In this document: in pieces, positions 1-7,052 of the stretch
Numbering within the stretch: position 1 is the first letter of the stretch
Layout of the letters: each line of letters begins with the position of its first letter
From: Bryobacterales bacterium
GTDB taxonomy: Bacteria; Acidobacteriota; Terriglobia; Bryobacterales; UBA6623
Length of the DNA: 40,429 bases
Direction of reading: 5' to 3'
Assembly: GCA_028819575.1 (NCBI GenBank)
Contig: JAPPLB010000015.1
Span: 1 to 40,429 of the forward strand
Position numbers and translations under genes: made by a program
Notes under the pieces: model-generated
Seen by the model: the letters and a program-made list of their open reading frames with translations, nothing else
What the model was told of the DNA's origin: nothing
Databases searched by the model: none

Positions 1-172
1 CGCCATACGACCGCCAGGACTTCGTTGCGCTTGCTTGCCGTGCTCGACGTACTGTTCAAGTACGCCTGCGCGCGCCAAGCGGCTCGCGCCTTTTTCCTCC
101 GCCCGGCTTGCGCCTCGTCCTGACGGCCCTCTCACGCACTTCGCCTCGCCACGTGGTGAGACATGCAGGCTA
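1..172 (+). repeat. Dispersed TIR repeat, copy A (left end off the window)
   Basis: This stretch closely matches the reverse complement of 13189-13395; only a handful of differences are visible over about 170 bp. Its right end, 153-172, is identical to the 20-bp terminal arm of that copy. The left end lies outside the window. An open frame runs through it in both copies, but it has no recognisable domain and I treat it as fortuitous. The last three bases (170-172) are the stop codon of the minus-strand gene that follows. Confidence 0.8.
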
Positions 173-1009
173 ACCGCCCAGCGTGATCTCGCTCCGCACG
201 CCGCGCATATCCATCTCGTAGTCGATCTCGAGCACCGGCGGCCGAGCGAAGTGCCAGCGGACGCCGTGCCGGGCCGCTTCATGAAGCGCCGGCATGATCG
301 TCGACTCCATCAGCTCCGCGATGTTGAACACCGTGTAGACATTCGACTGCGTGATGTCGGCATGCGTCAGGCCCAATGCTTCCAGGCGGCGGTCCATGAT
401 CGAAAGCACCTGCCTCGCCTTCGCCCGCATGCCCGTGGTCGAGGTGTCCCCGCGGCTGACGATCTCCGATCCGGCCAGCTTGCTCGAGCGCAGCTCCCCG
501 GCGCCCGCAATGACGAACGTCTTGCGCTTGTAGTCCGAAGGAATGGTGTACGAGAAGCCGTACACCGAAGGCGCCGGCACCGGGTTGACCGCGATCGCGA
601 CGTTCGTGCGAGCCACGGGATTCAGCCCATCCACATGAGTCCCCCACTCCTTGAGGCGGTCAATATACGGCTGGTTGAACTCATTGAAGCCCTCGATCGA
701 GAGCGCCTCGGGAATACGCAGCTCCATGCCGCACAAGGCGTTCAGAGGCCTATTCAGGGATTTCAGGCGCCTTTCGATGATGTCGAACGCATCCCAAAGC
801 TGCGGTAAGGGATTGAAAATGGCGTGGACCACTTCGTAGCCGTCATGGGCTGCGGCGCCGGATGAATACGGCCCGCTTCCCTTCACGAACCTGAAGTTTC
901 CTTTGGGGTTGTCAATCACGGGTATCTCCTGCGAGGGGGCGGACCGCGGCGCCAGCGCGGCCACGGACATCAAGTAAGACCATTGGCGTCGAGTCAACTG
1001 CATGGTCAC
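170..1009 (-). CDS. Exported RidA/YjgF-like protein
   Basis: A 279-residue protein whose C-terminal half looks like the RidA/YjgF enamine deaminase superfamily: a long conserved helix around MRAKARQVLSIMDRRLEALG, then a strand and helix typical of these trimeric proteins. The N-terminal half may be a second, diverged RidA-like domain, as in two-domain aminomuconate-deaminase-like members. The start has a twin-arginine-type leader (TRRQWSYLM, then a short hydrophobic run), so the product is probably exported. RidA proteins are normally cytosolic, so the catalytic role is unproven. GTG at 1009 or ATG at 1003 could start it; neither has a strong Shine-Dalgarno sequence. The TAG stop lies inside the terminal arm of repeat copy A. 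The neighbour upstream on the same strand is another Tat substrate. Confidence 0.6.
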   Translation of the reverse strand: MTMQLTRRQWSYLMSVAALAPRSAPSQEIPVIDNPKGNFRFVKGSGPYSSGAAAHDGYEVVHAIFNPLPQLWDAFDIIERRLKSLNRPLNALCGMELRIPEALSIEGFNEFNQPYIDRLKEWGTHVDGLNPVARTNVAIAVNPVPAPSVYGFSYTIPSDYKRKTFVIAGAGELRSSKLAGSEIVSRGDTSTTGMRAKARQVLSIMDRRLEALGLTHADITQSNVYTVFNIAELMESTIMPALHEAARHGVRWHFARPPVLEIDYEMDMRGVRSEITLGG

Positions 1010-1153
1010 AGTTTAATTTGGAGTGATCCGCCTTCGCTACTTGCAGACAACGGGGCGAGGAAAGGCCGTGTCTCGGGAAAAAGCCGTGTTTCGTGTCTCG
1101 TGATTCACAAAACCCTTGGCGGGGGCGTGCATCCACTGCGGGAGGCGGAGGCT

Positions 1154-2035
1154 CTAGGTCCACGTATCCGCTTGCTTGTATTCGCGGAAGCACTTCTCCA
1201 GCCCGGACTTGCCCGGCTGCGAGAGCCCGTGCTCCATGCCCAGCAGCCCCGTGTAGCCCTTGGCGTGAATGGCTTTGAACACGTTGCGGTAGTTGATCTC
1301 GCCGGTGCCGGGCTCCTTGCGCCCCGGCACGTCGCCGACCTGGAAGTAGGCAATGCGCTCCCAGTGTTTCTCGATGTTGTCGATCAAATTCCCTTCGGAA
1401 ATCTGCTGGTGATAAATATCGAACAGGATCTTCACTTGCGGGCTGCCGACGGCATCGATGATCTCCGCCGCGTGCTCCGAGGTCACCACGAAATAGCCGG
1501 CATGGTTGACCAGCACGTTCAAGGGTTCGAGAACGAGGACCAGGTCCGTTTTCGAAACGATGTCGGCGGCCCTCTTGAGACCCTCGATGACATTCTTCGT
1601 TTGCCGATCGAGCGGGATGTTCGAGACGGCGAGGCCGCTCGTCACCGTCGACCAACCGTTGCGCATGATGCCGTGATATTCGAGGGCCTTGTGAACGTCT
1701 TTCAGAAAGCCTTCGTGAAAAGCCGTATCGACGAGCGCATCGCCTTTCCAACCACCCGAGTTGACGACGAAAACACCCATCTCCATCCCGAGTTCGTCCA
1801 TTTTTCTGCGGACCTGCTCGGCCTCCTGCAGCGAGTGCCGCGGCAGGCCGTTGTACTCGAAGGCGCGAAATCCGTGCTCGGCGTAGATCTCGAGCTGGCG
1901 CGGCACCGGCAGGTCGTTCAGAAAGCCGATCCGAGGCGCGTAGCGCAGGTTGTATTCCTCGGAGGTGGAGGTTTCGGTGGCGCAGGCGACGCTCGCCAGT
2001 GCGGCCGATGCCTGTACGAACTGTCTTCGATTCAT
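1154..2035 (-). CDS. Tat-exported TIM-barrel sugar isomerase/epimerase (hydroxypyruvate isomerase-like)
   Basis: A 293-residue AP-endonuclease-2-type TIM-barrel protein. After a twin-arginine leader (MNRRQFVQASAALASVACA, which also ends in a possible lipobox) come barrel strands typical of the Hyi/IolE family: YAEHGFRAFEYNG near the start, LVLEPLN in the middle with a likely metal-binding Glu, then KILFDIYHQQ and GLLGMEHG with further metal-ligand Asp, His and Glu. Hydroxypyruvate isomerase or a related keto-sugar isomerase is the closest match; the substrate cannot be read from sequence. ATG at 2035 has a GGGGG Shine-Dalgarno stretch just upstream. A perfect 8-bp inverted repeat lies 12 bp before the start. 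It is probably cotranscribed with the RidA-like gene 144 bp downstream. Confidence 0.8.
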   Translation of the reverse strand: MNRRQFVQASAALASVACATETSTSEEYNLRYAPRIGFLNDLPVPRQLEIYAEHGFRAFEYNGLPRHSLQEAEQVRRKMDELGMEMGVFVVNSGGWKGDALVDTAFHEGFLKDVHKALEYHGIMRNGWSTVTSGLAVSNIPLDRQTKNVIEGLKRAADIVSKTDLVLVLEPLNVLVNHAGYFVVTSEHAAEIIDAVGSPQVKILFDIYHQQISEGNLIDNIEKHWERIAYFQVGDVPGRKEPGTGEINYRNVFKAIHAKGYTGLLGMEHGLSQPGKSGLEKCFREYKQADTWT

Positions 2036-2047
2036 GGATACCCCCTT

Positions 2048-2068
2048 GCGTCAGATCCGCTCTGACGC
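2048..2068. promoter_or_regulatory. Perfect 8-bp inverted repeat upstream of the isomerase gene
   Basis: GCGTCAGA at 2048-2055 and TCTGACGC at 2061-2068 are perfect inverted repeats around a 5-nt spacer. They sit between the divergent isomerase (start 2035, minus) and alkyltransferase (start 2155, plus) genes. The position fits an operator or a leader hairpin of the minus-strand gene. No cognate regulator is identifiable. Confidence 0.5.
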
Positions 2069-2154
2069 GGCCACGCTGCTTGCCATGATACCCGCTGGCA
2101 GGCTTCCCCGCCGGCAGCCGGTGATAGGATGGGGCTTGTTGGGGGAGGCGAACC

Positions 2155-2676
2155 GTGCCCGGAGACATCCTGAACTACACCAAAATCCGCTCGCCTTTAG
2201 GCAAGATTCATCTGCTGGCGAGCGAGAACGGACTCACGGCGCTTTACTTCGACCCACAGGGGGACGCCATGGAGCGCCGCTTTCCCCGCTCCCGACGCGT
2301 CGGATCGCGCCGCAACCCGTGGCTGCTGCGAACCGAAGGGTTCCTCTACTGCTACTTTGCGGGCGACCTCGACTTCGGGTCGGACATTCCGCTCGACTTG
2401 CGCGGCACGCCGTTTCAACTCTCGGTGTGGCGTGAACTGCGGCGGCTGGCCGCCGGCGCCACTTGCAGCTACGGCGACCTGGCCCGGGCGGTCGGCAACC
2501 CCTCCGCATCGAGAGCCGTCGGCGCCGCCGTCGGACGCAACCCCGTCTCCCTGCTGATCCCCTGTCACCGGGTTGTCGGGGCGTCCGGCAAGCTCAGCGG
2601 TTACGCCGGGGGGCTCGAACGCAAGCAGTTCCTTCTGGATCACGAGCGGCGGCACTCGGGCACTCTCGCCGCTTGA
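2155..2676 (+). CDS. ogt: Methylated-DNA--protein-cysteine methyltransferase
   Basis: A 173-residue O6-alkylguanine-DNA alkyltransferase of Ogt type. It repairs O6-methylguanine by irreversible transfer of the alkyl group to its own cysteine. The active-site motif PCHRV is present at residues 136-140 with acceptor Cys137. Around it are the expected conserved blocks: GTPFQLSVWRELRRL (DNA-recognition helix start), SYGDLA, and SASRAVGAAVGRNP with the arginine-finger region. The C-terminal SGYAGGLERKQFLL matches the family end. GTG at 2155 is preceded by GGGGGAGG at 2141-2148, which supports this start. No Ada-type N-terminal domain is fused. Confidence 0.95.
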   Translation: MPGDILNYTKIRSPLGKIHLLASENGLTALYFDPQGDAMERRFPRSRRVGSRRNPWLLRTEGFLYCYFAGDLDFGSDIPLDLRGTPFQLSVWRELRRLAAGATCSYGDLARAVGNPSASRAVGAAVGRNPVSLLIPCHRVVGASGKLSGYAGGLERKQFLLDHERRHSGTLAA

Positions 2677-2692
2677 GGGATTCATCGCGGAC

Positions 2693-2749
2693 TTGCAAGC
2701 CGAAGAGAGGCATGCTATCCTAATCTCCAGTATCTCGATAGAGATTAGG
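2693..2749 (+). promoter_or_regulatory. cysH promoter with overlapping palindromic operator
   Basis: A sigma70-like promoter is visible: TTGCAA at 2693-2698, a 17-bp spacer and TATCCT at 2716-2721. It is overlapped by a perfect 9-bp inverted repeat, CCTAATCTC at 2719-2727 and GAGATTAGG at 2741-2749, with an inner TATC/GATA pair (2731-2734, 2737-2740). The palindrome spans the -10 box, the likely transcription start and the Shine-Dalgarno region of cysH. This placement suits repressor binding, or a hairpin hiding the ribosome-binding site. A sulfur-responsive repressor (for example of the Rrf2 family) is an inference only. Confidence 0.65.
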
Positions 2750-2753
2750 GTTG

Positions 2754-3581
2754 ATGATCAAAGCTCTTGCACGTCCCGTGACTCCGCCGCCCTCGGATGC
2801 TGCTGCCGAAGAACTGCTGGCCTGGGGCATCTCGGTATTTGGTTCGCGCCTCGCGATCTGTACGAGCTTTCAAGCGGAAGGCATGGTCATCATCGACATG
2901 GCGGCACGGCTGTCCGGTGGACACGTATCCGTCTTCACGATCGATACCGGCCGGCTTTCGGAAGAGACGCAGACGCTCATCGGCGAGGTTCGCGAGAGAT
3001 ACGGAATCGAGATCGAGGTCATTTTCCCGGACGCCACCGAGGTCGCCGGCATGGTCTCGCGGCACGGCCCCAATCTGTTCCGAGATTCCGTCGCCAAGCG
3101 GCGCATGTGCTGCGAGGTGCGCAAGGTGAGGCCGTTGCAGCGGAAGCTGGCGGACCTCGACGCCTGGGTCGTGGGCCTGCGCCGCGGACAGTCGGAGACC
3201 CGGCGCGATATCGAGAAGGTATCGCTCGACGCGAAGCACGAGGGCGTCACCAAGATTTGTCCGCTGGCTGAATGGACCCACGAAGAAGTGTGGGATTACA
3301 TCCGGCGGCACAACGTCCCCTACCATTTGCTCTACGATCAGGGATATACCAGTATCGGCTGCGCGCCCTGCACGAGAGCAACGACGGGTTCGGAAGACGC
3401 TCGGGCCGGGCGATGGTGGTGGGAAACGGACGCCACCAAAGAGTGCGGATTGCATCTCAGCCCCAGCGGCGAGCTGAAACGCGAGTTCGACGTGATGCTT
3501 CATGAAGTAGTGCCGCAAGCCGCCCCGCTCCAGTCGCGGTATCCGTTCTTTTCCGCGTTTCGACGCGGCGGGTCGATCTGA
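2754..3581 (+). CDS. cysH: Assimilatory adenylylsulfate (APS) reductase, thioredoxin-type
   Basis: A 275-residue member of the CysH family that reduces activated sulfate to sulfite in the cytoplasm. SFQAEGMVIIDMA at 38-50 is the nucleotide-binding signature of the family. The two cysteine pairs of the iron-sulfur form are present: Cys119-Cys120 (RMCCEVRK) and Cys203-Cys206 (GCAPCT). They mark a [4Fe-4S]-containing enzyme that acts on APS rather than PAPS. The catalytic cysteine is in the C-terminal ECGLH (Cys231). TTG at 2751 and ATG at 2754 are both possible starts; ATG is preferred. It is the first gene of a run with sat and cysC. The upstream palindrome is the likely control site. Confidence 0.93.
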   Translation: MIKALARPVTPPPSDAAAEELLAWGISVFGSRLAICTSFQAEGMVIIDMAARLSGGHVSVFTIDTGRLSEETQTLIGEVRERYGIEIEVIFPDATEVAGMVSRHGPNLFRDSVAKRRMCCEVRKVRPLQRKLADLDAWVVGLRRGQSETRRDIEKVSLDAKHEGVTKICPLAEWTHEEVWDYIRRHNVPYHLLYDQGYTSIGCAPCTRATTGSEDARAGRWWWETDATKECGLHLSPSGELKREFDVMLHEVVPQAAPLQSRYPFFSAFRRGGSI

Positions 3582-3625
3582 GATCTGCCTGCTTCTCTTT
3601 TTCCAGCCAGGCAGACCAGCAACTC

Positions 3626-4882
3626 ATGTCCCACGATCTCGTTCCCGTACACGGCGGTCTTTCAGAGCCGGTAGATCGCACGGTTCCCCTCAGCGGCCGA
3701 AAAGCGTTGCGAGAGGAAGCAGCGCCGCTGCCATCCGTCGAAGTGTCCCGAGCCGACTTGTCGACGGTGCACCGGATCGCGGACGGGACGCTTTCGCCTC
3801 TCGAAGGACCGATGGGCGAGAGCGCCTGGCAACGCGTGCTTGACGAAGCCGCGATCCTGTCACAGGGAAAGGCGTATGCATGGGGCATTCCGCTCTCCTT
3901 GCCGGCCAGCGATGCCGAGGCCGATGCGCTCACGGCGGGCGGATCGACTGCATTGCGAGACGAAGACGGCGAGCTGGTCGGCATCCTGGACGAGACCGAA
4001 GTCTTCGATTGGGACAAACCGAAGTACGTTCACAGTGTTTACGGGACGGAGCGTTTCGACCATCCCGGCGGGCGTATGGTGGAAGGGGACCCAAGAAGGC
4101 GGCTGTTGGGCGGGACGCTGCGGGTGCTCCCGCAGAAGGCGCGTCCGGAGTGGGGCGCGCCGCTGTCAAGTCCGCGGATGACGCGGCTGTTGATTCGGGA
4201 GCGGAAGTGGAAGCGAGCGTTGGCCTTCCAGACGCGCAACCCGCTGCACCGGGCCCATGAATATGCGCTCGTTGCGGGCGTCGAAAGGCTCACGCGAGAG
4301 GGTCATTTCACGGGAGTCGTGCTGAATCCTCTGGTCGGGGTTCTCAAGGGCGACGACGTGAACGCGGAAGTGCGGATGCGCTGCTACCGCACGCTGCATG
4401 ATCGCGGCTTGCTCGGCAAAGGGGACAAGGACGAGGCTCTGTGGTCGGCGGCGGGCTACGACATCAGCGACGTGTTCGAGGTCATCCCGCTCGACATCAA
4501 GATGTTCTACGGAGGCCCCAAAGAGGCCGTTATGCACGCCGTCTACCGGCAGAACCACGGATTCTCGGATCTGGTGATCGGCCGCAAACATGCCGACGCT
4601 CCGTTCGAGGACCGCCGTCCGATTTGGGGCGACTTCGATGCCCAGGCGATCTTTGATTCCCTGGCGGGCGAGCTTTACCTGCGCCCGTGCAAGATCGGTT
4701 TCGCTGCCTTCTATGAATCGCTCGGTCGGGTCGACCTGATGGAAAACCACCCTGACAAGAAGCCCTTCGCGATCAGCGGGACGCAGGTACGCGAACAACT
4801 CAAAAACGGCAAGCGGCCCGACCCTCGGATCCTTCGGCCCGAAATCGCCGACATTCTGATCGAGGCTTACACAGGGGCATAG
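3626..4882 (+). CDS. sat: Sulfate adenylyltransferase (ATP sulfurylase)
   Basis: A 418-residue monofunctional ATP sulfurylase of the Sat/Met3 type, which makes APS from sulfate and ATP. The active-site motif QTRNPLHRAHE is at 202-212. The family blocks VVLNPLVGVLKGDDV, MFYGGPKEA and VIGRKHADAPFEDRRP follow; the last corresponds to the usual GRDHAG region, with Lys in place of Asp here. ISGTQVREQL near the C-terminus matches the conserved ISGTxVR segment. The N-terminal part is the PUA-like domain. There is no fused APS kinase domain; that activity is encoded by the next gene. It lies 44 bp after cysH. Confidence 0.95.
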   Translation: MSHDLVPVHGGLSEPVDRTVPLSGRKALREEAAPLPSVEVSRADLSTVHRIADGTLSPLEGPMGESAWQRVLDEAAILSQGKAYAWGIPLSLPASDAEADALTAGGSTALRDEDGELVGILDETEVFDWDKPKYVHSVYGTERFDHPGGRMVEGDPRRRLLGGTLRVLPQKARPEWGAPLSSPRMTRLLIRERKWKRALAFQTRNPLHRAHEYALVAGVERLTREGHFTGVVLNPLVGVLKGDDVNAEVRMRCYRTLHDRGLLGKGDKDEALWSAAGYDISDVFEVIPLDIKMFYGGPKEAVMHAVYRQNHGFSDLVIGRKHADAPFEDRRPIWGDFDAQAIFDSLAGELYLRPCKIGFAAFYESLGRVDLMENHPDKKPFAISGTQVREQLKNGKRPDPRILRPEIADILIEAYTGA

Positions 4883-4925
4883 CCTGCCAGAGCGGCGTGC
4901 TGACTTCCTCAGGCGCTATTGAATC

Positions 4926-5468
4926 ATGATGACTCACAAAGGTTTTACTCTCTGGTTTACAGGACTGTCGGGCGCCGGAAAATCGACGGTTTCGGAAATT
5001 ATCGAGAAGAGACTCCGCGAGGCCGGCGCTCGCGTGGAACTCCTTGACGGCGATGTCATACGGACCAATCTTTCCAAGGGTTTGGGGTTCAGCAAAGAGG
5101 ACCGCGACACGAATATCCGACGGATCGGGTTCGTGTGCGAGATGCTCTCTCGGAACGGCGTGGTCGCGATCGCGGCGGCGATCTCACCGTATCGCGAAGT
5201 GCGCGATGAGGTGGCGGCGAAGATCGAACACTTCGTGGAAGTGCATGCGCACTGTCCGCTCGCCACCCTCGTGGAACGAGACGTGAAGGGCCTGTACAAG
5301 AAGGCGCTCGCAGGGGAGATCAAGGAGTTTACGGGTGTGTCGGACCCCTACGAGCCTCCGTTACATCCCGCCGTCAAGTTCGATTCGAGCGCCGAGACGC
5401 CGCAAGAAAGTGCCGAAAAGGTCTGGGCAACACTGGTGGAATTGCGGCTGATCGCGCCGGATGATTGA
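4926..5468 (+). CDS. cysC: Adenylylsulfate kinase
   Basis: A 180-residue APS kinase that phosphorylates APS to PAPS. The P-loop GLSGAGKST is at 13-21. It is followed by ELLDGDVIRTNLSKGLGFS (APS-binding region), EDRDTNIRRIGFV, the ISPYREVRD segment, and GLYKKALAGEIKEFTGVSDPYEPP with the lid residues. Length and motif order are those of a standalone CysC. ATG at 4926 or the adjacent one at 4929 may be used. It is last in the cysH-sat-cysC run. Because the reductase upstream appears to take APS directly, PAPS made here may serve sulfotransferases rather than assimilation (inference). Confidence 0.95.
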   Translation: MMTHKGFTLWFTGLSGAGKSTVSEIIEKRLREAGARVELLDGDVIRTNLSKGLGFSKEDRDTNIRRIGFVCEMLSRNGVVAIAAAISPYREVRDEVAAKIEHFVEVHAHCPLATLVERDVKGLYKKALAGEIKEFTGVSDPYEPPLHPAVKFDSSAETPQESAEKVWATLVELRLIAPDD

Positions 5469-5471
5469 TCT

Positions 5472-5520
5472 CCTTCCGGAAACCATCGCGGAAGGCATTC
5501 AAGGCGGCGTTACGCGCCGC
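5472..5520 (+). terminator. Tandem hairpins after cysC
   Basis: Two stem-loops follow the cysC stop codon: CCTTCCG (5472-5478) with CGGAAGG (5489-5495), and GCGGCG (5504-5509) with CGCCGC (5515-5520). No T-tract follows, so this is not a classical intrinsic terminator. The position at the end of an operon that converges on the MerR gene suggests a transcription end or mRNA-stabilising structure. Confidence 0.4.
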
Positions 5521-5563
5521 GCATAAGCCGTGAGTCGCGTTTCGTGATTCATGAAAAACCTCA

Positions 5564-5648
5564 AAGGACGTGTTGCTGGCGCGGGCGGCTCGAAACTTGT
5601 CTGCCCTGTCACGCACTTCGTCTCGCCACGCGGGGAGACATGCAGGGA
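5564..5648 (+). repeat. Dispersed repeat, degenerate copy C
   Basis: Residual similarity to the right half of copy A: TCACGCACTTCGTCTCGCCACG at about 5609-5630, then GGGGAGACATGCAGG up to 5647. Its left part (GTGTTGCTGGCGCGGGCGG) matches copy D near 34028 rather than copies A and B. The 20-bp terminal arm is eroded. It lies in the gap between the convergent cysC and MerR genes. Confidence 0.6.
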
Positions 5649-5732
5649 AAGCGGCTGATCGCATCCAAGAGCCGCATCGAACGGCCTGCTCCCAGCAGTG
5701 TCGCAGCGGCCCGAGTTTGAAGATCGTTGACG

Positions 5733-6245
5733 TCAGGAGGCTCGGGACTTGCGTCCGGCTGCAGTTTTATGTTCCGAGCGCAGGACCTTCTTGATGGCCT
5801 CACCGGCCGTCAAGCGTCGAACCTGATCGGTGATACAGACAGAGATGAGCGGCTGCCTGGAACTATTGAGAATGTCAACGATGTTCTGATGGCTGTCTTC
5901 GAGGTAGATGTTCCTGCCGTCGGTCAGCAAGTGCATTTCGTTCCCATTTTGCACGGCCTCGAACAATCCCCTGCCCAGCTCCTTATGCAGGAACCGGAGC
6001 ACTTTGCGGATTTTCTGAAGGGAAATGCCCTTCTTGCGCAACTCGGTGATCAACCCGATCTCGATCACCTCATTGAACCGGTACATGCGCTTGTGCCCTC
6101 TTTGCACGGGGCTGACGACACCTCGCTCGTCCCACCATTGCAACTGACGCAGGCTGACCCCCGTGATCTCGGAGACCTCCAGACTGCCGAACGTTTCGGG
6201 GTAGCCTTGGGGTTTGGACAAACGGGATTTTTTAAGCTTGAGCAT
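5733..6245 (-). CDS. MerR family transcriptional regulator
   Basis: A 170-residue regulator with an N-terminal MerR winged helix-turn-helix at about 22-58: SLEVSEITGVSLRQLQWWDERGVVSP, then the wing residues YRFNEV. A coupling helix region EIGLITELRKKGISLQKIRKVLRFL follows. The C-terminal part (about 95-150) is a small effector domain without the cysteines of metal-sensing members, so a metal ligand is unlikely. I start it at ATG 6245, preceded by GGGGTGG on the minus strand; the frame stays open upstream to 6335. It faces cysC convergently and lies 130 bp downstream of thiS on the same strand. Its targets cannot be told from the sequence. Confidence 0.82.
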   Translation of the reverse strand: MLKLKKSRLSKPQGYPETFGSLEVSEITGVSLRQLQWWDERGVVSPVQRGHKRMYRFNEVIEIGLITELRKKGISLQKIRKVLRFLHKELGRGLFEAVQNGNEMHLLTDGRNIYLEDSHQNIVDILNSSRQPLISVCITDQVRRLTAGEAIKKVLRSEHKTAAGRKSRAS

Positions 6246-6375
6246 GGAACGACCACCCCACGTCATGAAGGCAGAACCAGCTTCACTGTTCAGGGACTCT
6301 GCAATTGTACGACAACTCGGCTCCGCCGACAGCAAGAAAATTCAACAAACTGCGATGGGCCCTGAGACGGGCAAC

Positions 6376-6621
6376 TCAGCCTCCGCCCACGAACTCGACA
6401 ACTTCGATCGAAACACCCGGATTGATGACCGTCGTTTCCCGTCCAGGTTGTCGTACGATCTCGCGGTCGAGTTCCACGGCGACCCGATCGGACGGCAACC
6501 CGAGCGCCTCGAGCAAGTCGGCAATGCTCGTGCCTTCGGGAACCTGATGCGGTTCGCCGTTGAGCAGAAAACCGACGTGTTCGGCTTGCCCGACAGCTTC
6601 GGTTTTTCCAGCGCTGGGCAT
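6376..6621 (-). CDS. thiS: Sulfur carrier protein ThiS
   Basis: An 81-residue ubiquitin-like protein. After about 15 variable residues comes the ThiS fold signature: FLLNGEPHQVPEGTSIADLLEALGL, then VAVELDREIV and SIEVVEFVGGG. The C-terminal Gly-Gly is the residue pair that is adenylated and converted to thiocarboxylate, the sulfur donor for the thiazole half of thiamine. It is slightly longer than usual at the N-terminus, so a later start is possible. No thiG, thiF or thiE lies in the window. A palindromic ATTATAAT at 6642-6649 could provide a -10 box about 20 bp upstream of the start. Confidence 0.85.
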   Translation of the reverse strand: MPSAGKTEAVGQAEHVGFLLNGEPHQVPEGTSIADLLEALGLPSDRVAVELDREIVRQPGRETTVINPGVSIEVVEFVGGG

Positions 6622-7052
6622 CGCTCGGCCTACCGCCGCTGATTATAATGCAGGGCCGGGGCTTTCCGCCAACGCGGCGGTTGGAGGCGCTAAGATAAAA
6701 ATAACGGCTTCGCCCAGTGGAATGGAAACGCCGATCGACTGACGTTTCGCCAACGAGAGGCTCAAGCGAAGACCCCAACGATGGGGCACGAAACAGGTCA
6801 AGCGGCAAGCTGAAATCCCTTTCTCAGTTACATTTGCGGAGTGATCGGCCCCAAGGTCCAGTCGGCAGCGTATCGTCCTTTCGGAAGCGCCGTCCCGATG
6901 GCCTTGCGGGTCAACAGTTCGATATGAACAGGTGGGGTCTCCGGGCCGTTGCGGCCAAACCGTGGACAGGCACGCCTGTTTTGAGGAGCACAGCTCCAGG
7001 GCGGTAACGTTTCAAGAGGCATCCTGAACGGAGAGCGGGCTTAACAAGTTCG
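6622..7052. other. Intergenic region between divergent thiS and nqrA
   Basis: This 431-bp gap holds no convincing gene. It should contain the promoters of both divergent units. The only clear promoter-like element is ATTATAAT at 6642-6649. The nqrA-proximal part holds three short hairpins, described separately. No tRNA or known riboswitch was recognised by eye. Confidence 0.5.
6944..6997 (+). promoter_or_regulatory. Three consecutive hairpins in the nqrA leader
   Basis: Three adjacent small stems lie 56-109 bp before the nqrA start: GGCCG/CGGCC (6944-6948, 6952-6956), ACAGG/CCTGT (6966-6970, 6975-6979) and GGAGC/GCTCC (6985-6989, 6993-6997). The middle one is followed directly by TTTG, which gives it an attenuator-like look. 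Whether they form a regulated leader is not shown. Confidence 0.35.

Noticed and set aside
35-808. A 257-residue plus-strand ORF starting in repeat copy A
   Set aside because: It is the antisense shadow of the RidA-like gene joined to the repeat. No domain is present, and the minus-strand frame has clear family signatures.
912-2168. A 418-residue minus-strand ORF over the isomerase gene
   Set aside because: It is an out-of-frame reading rich in Arg, Gly and Ala. The isomerase frame carries the leader and TIM-barrel motifs.
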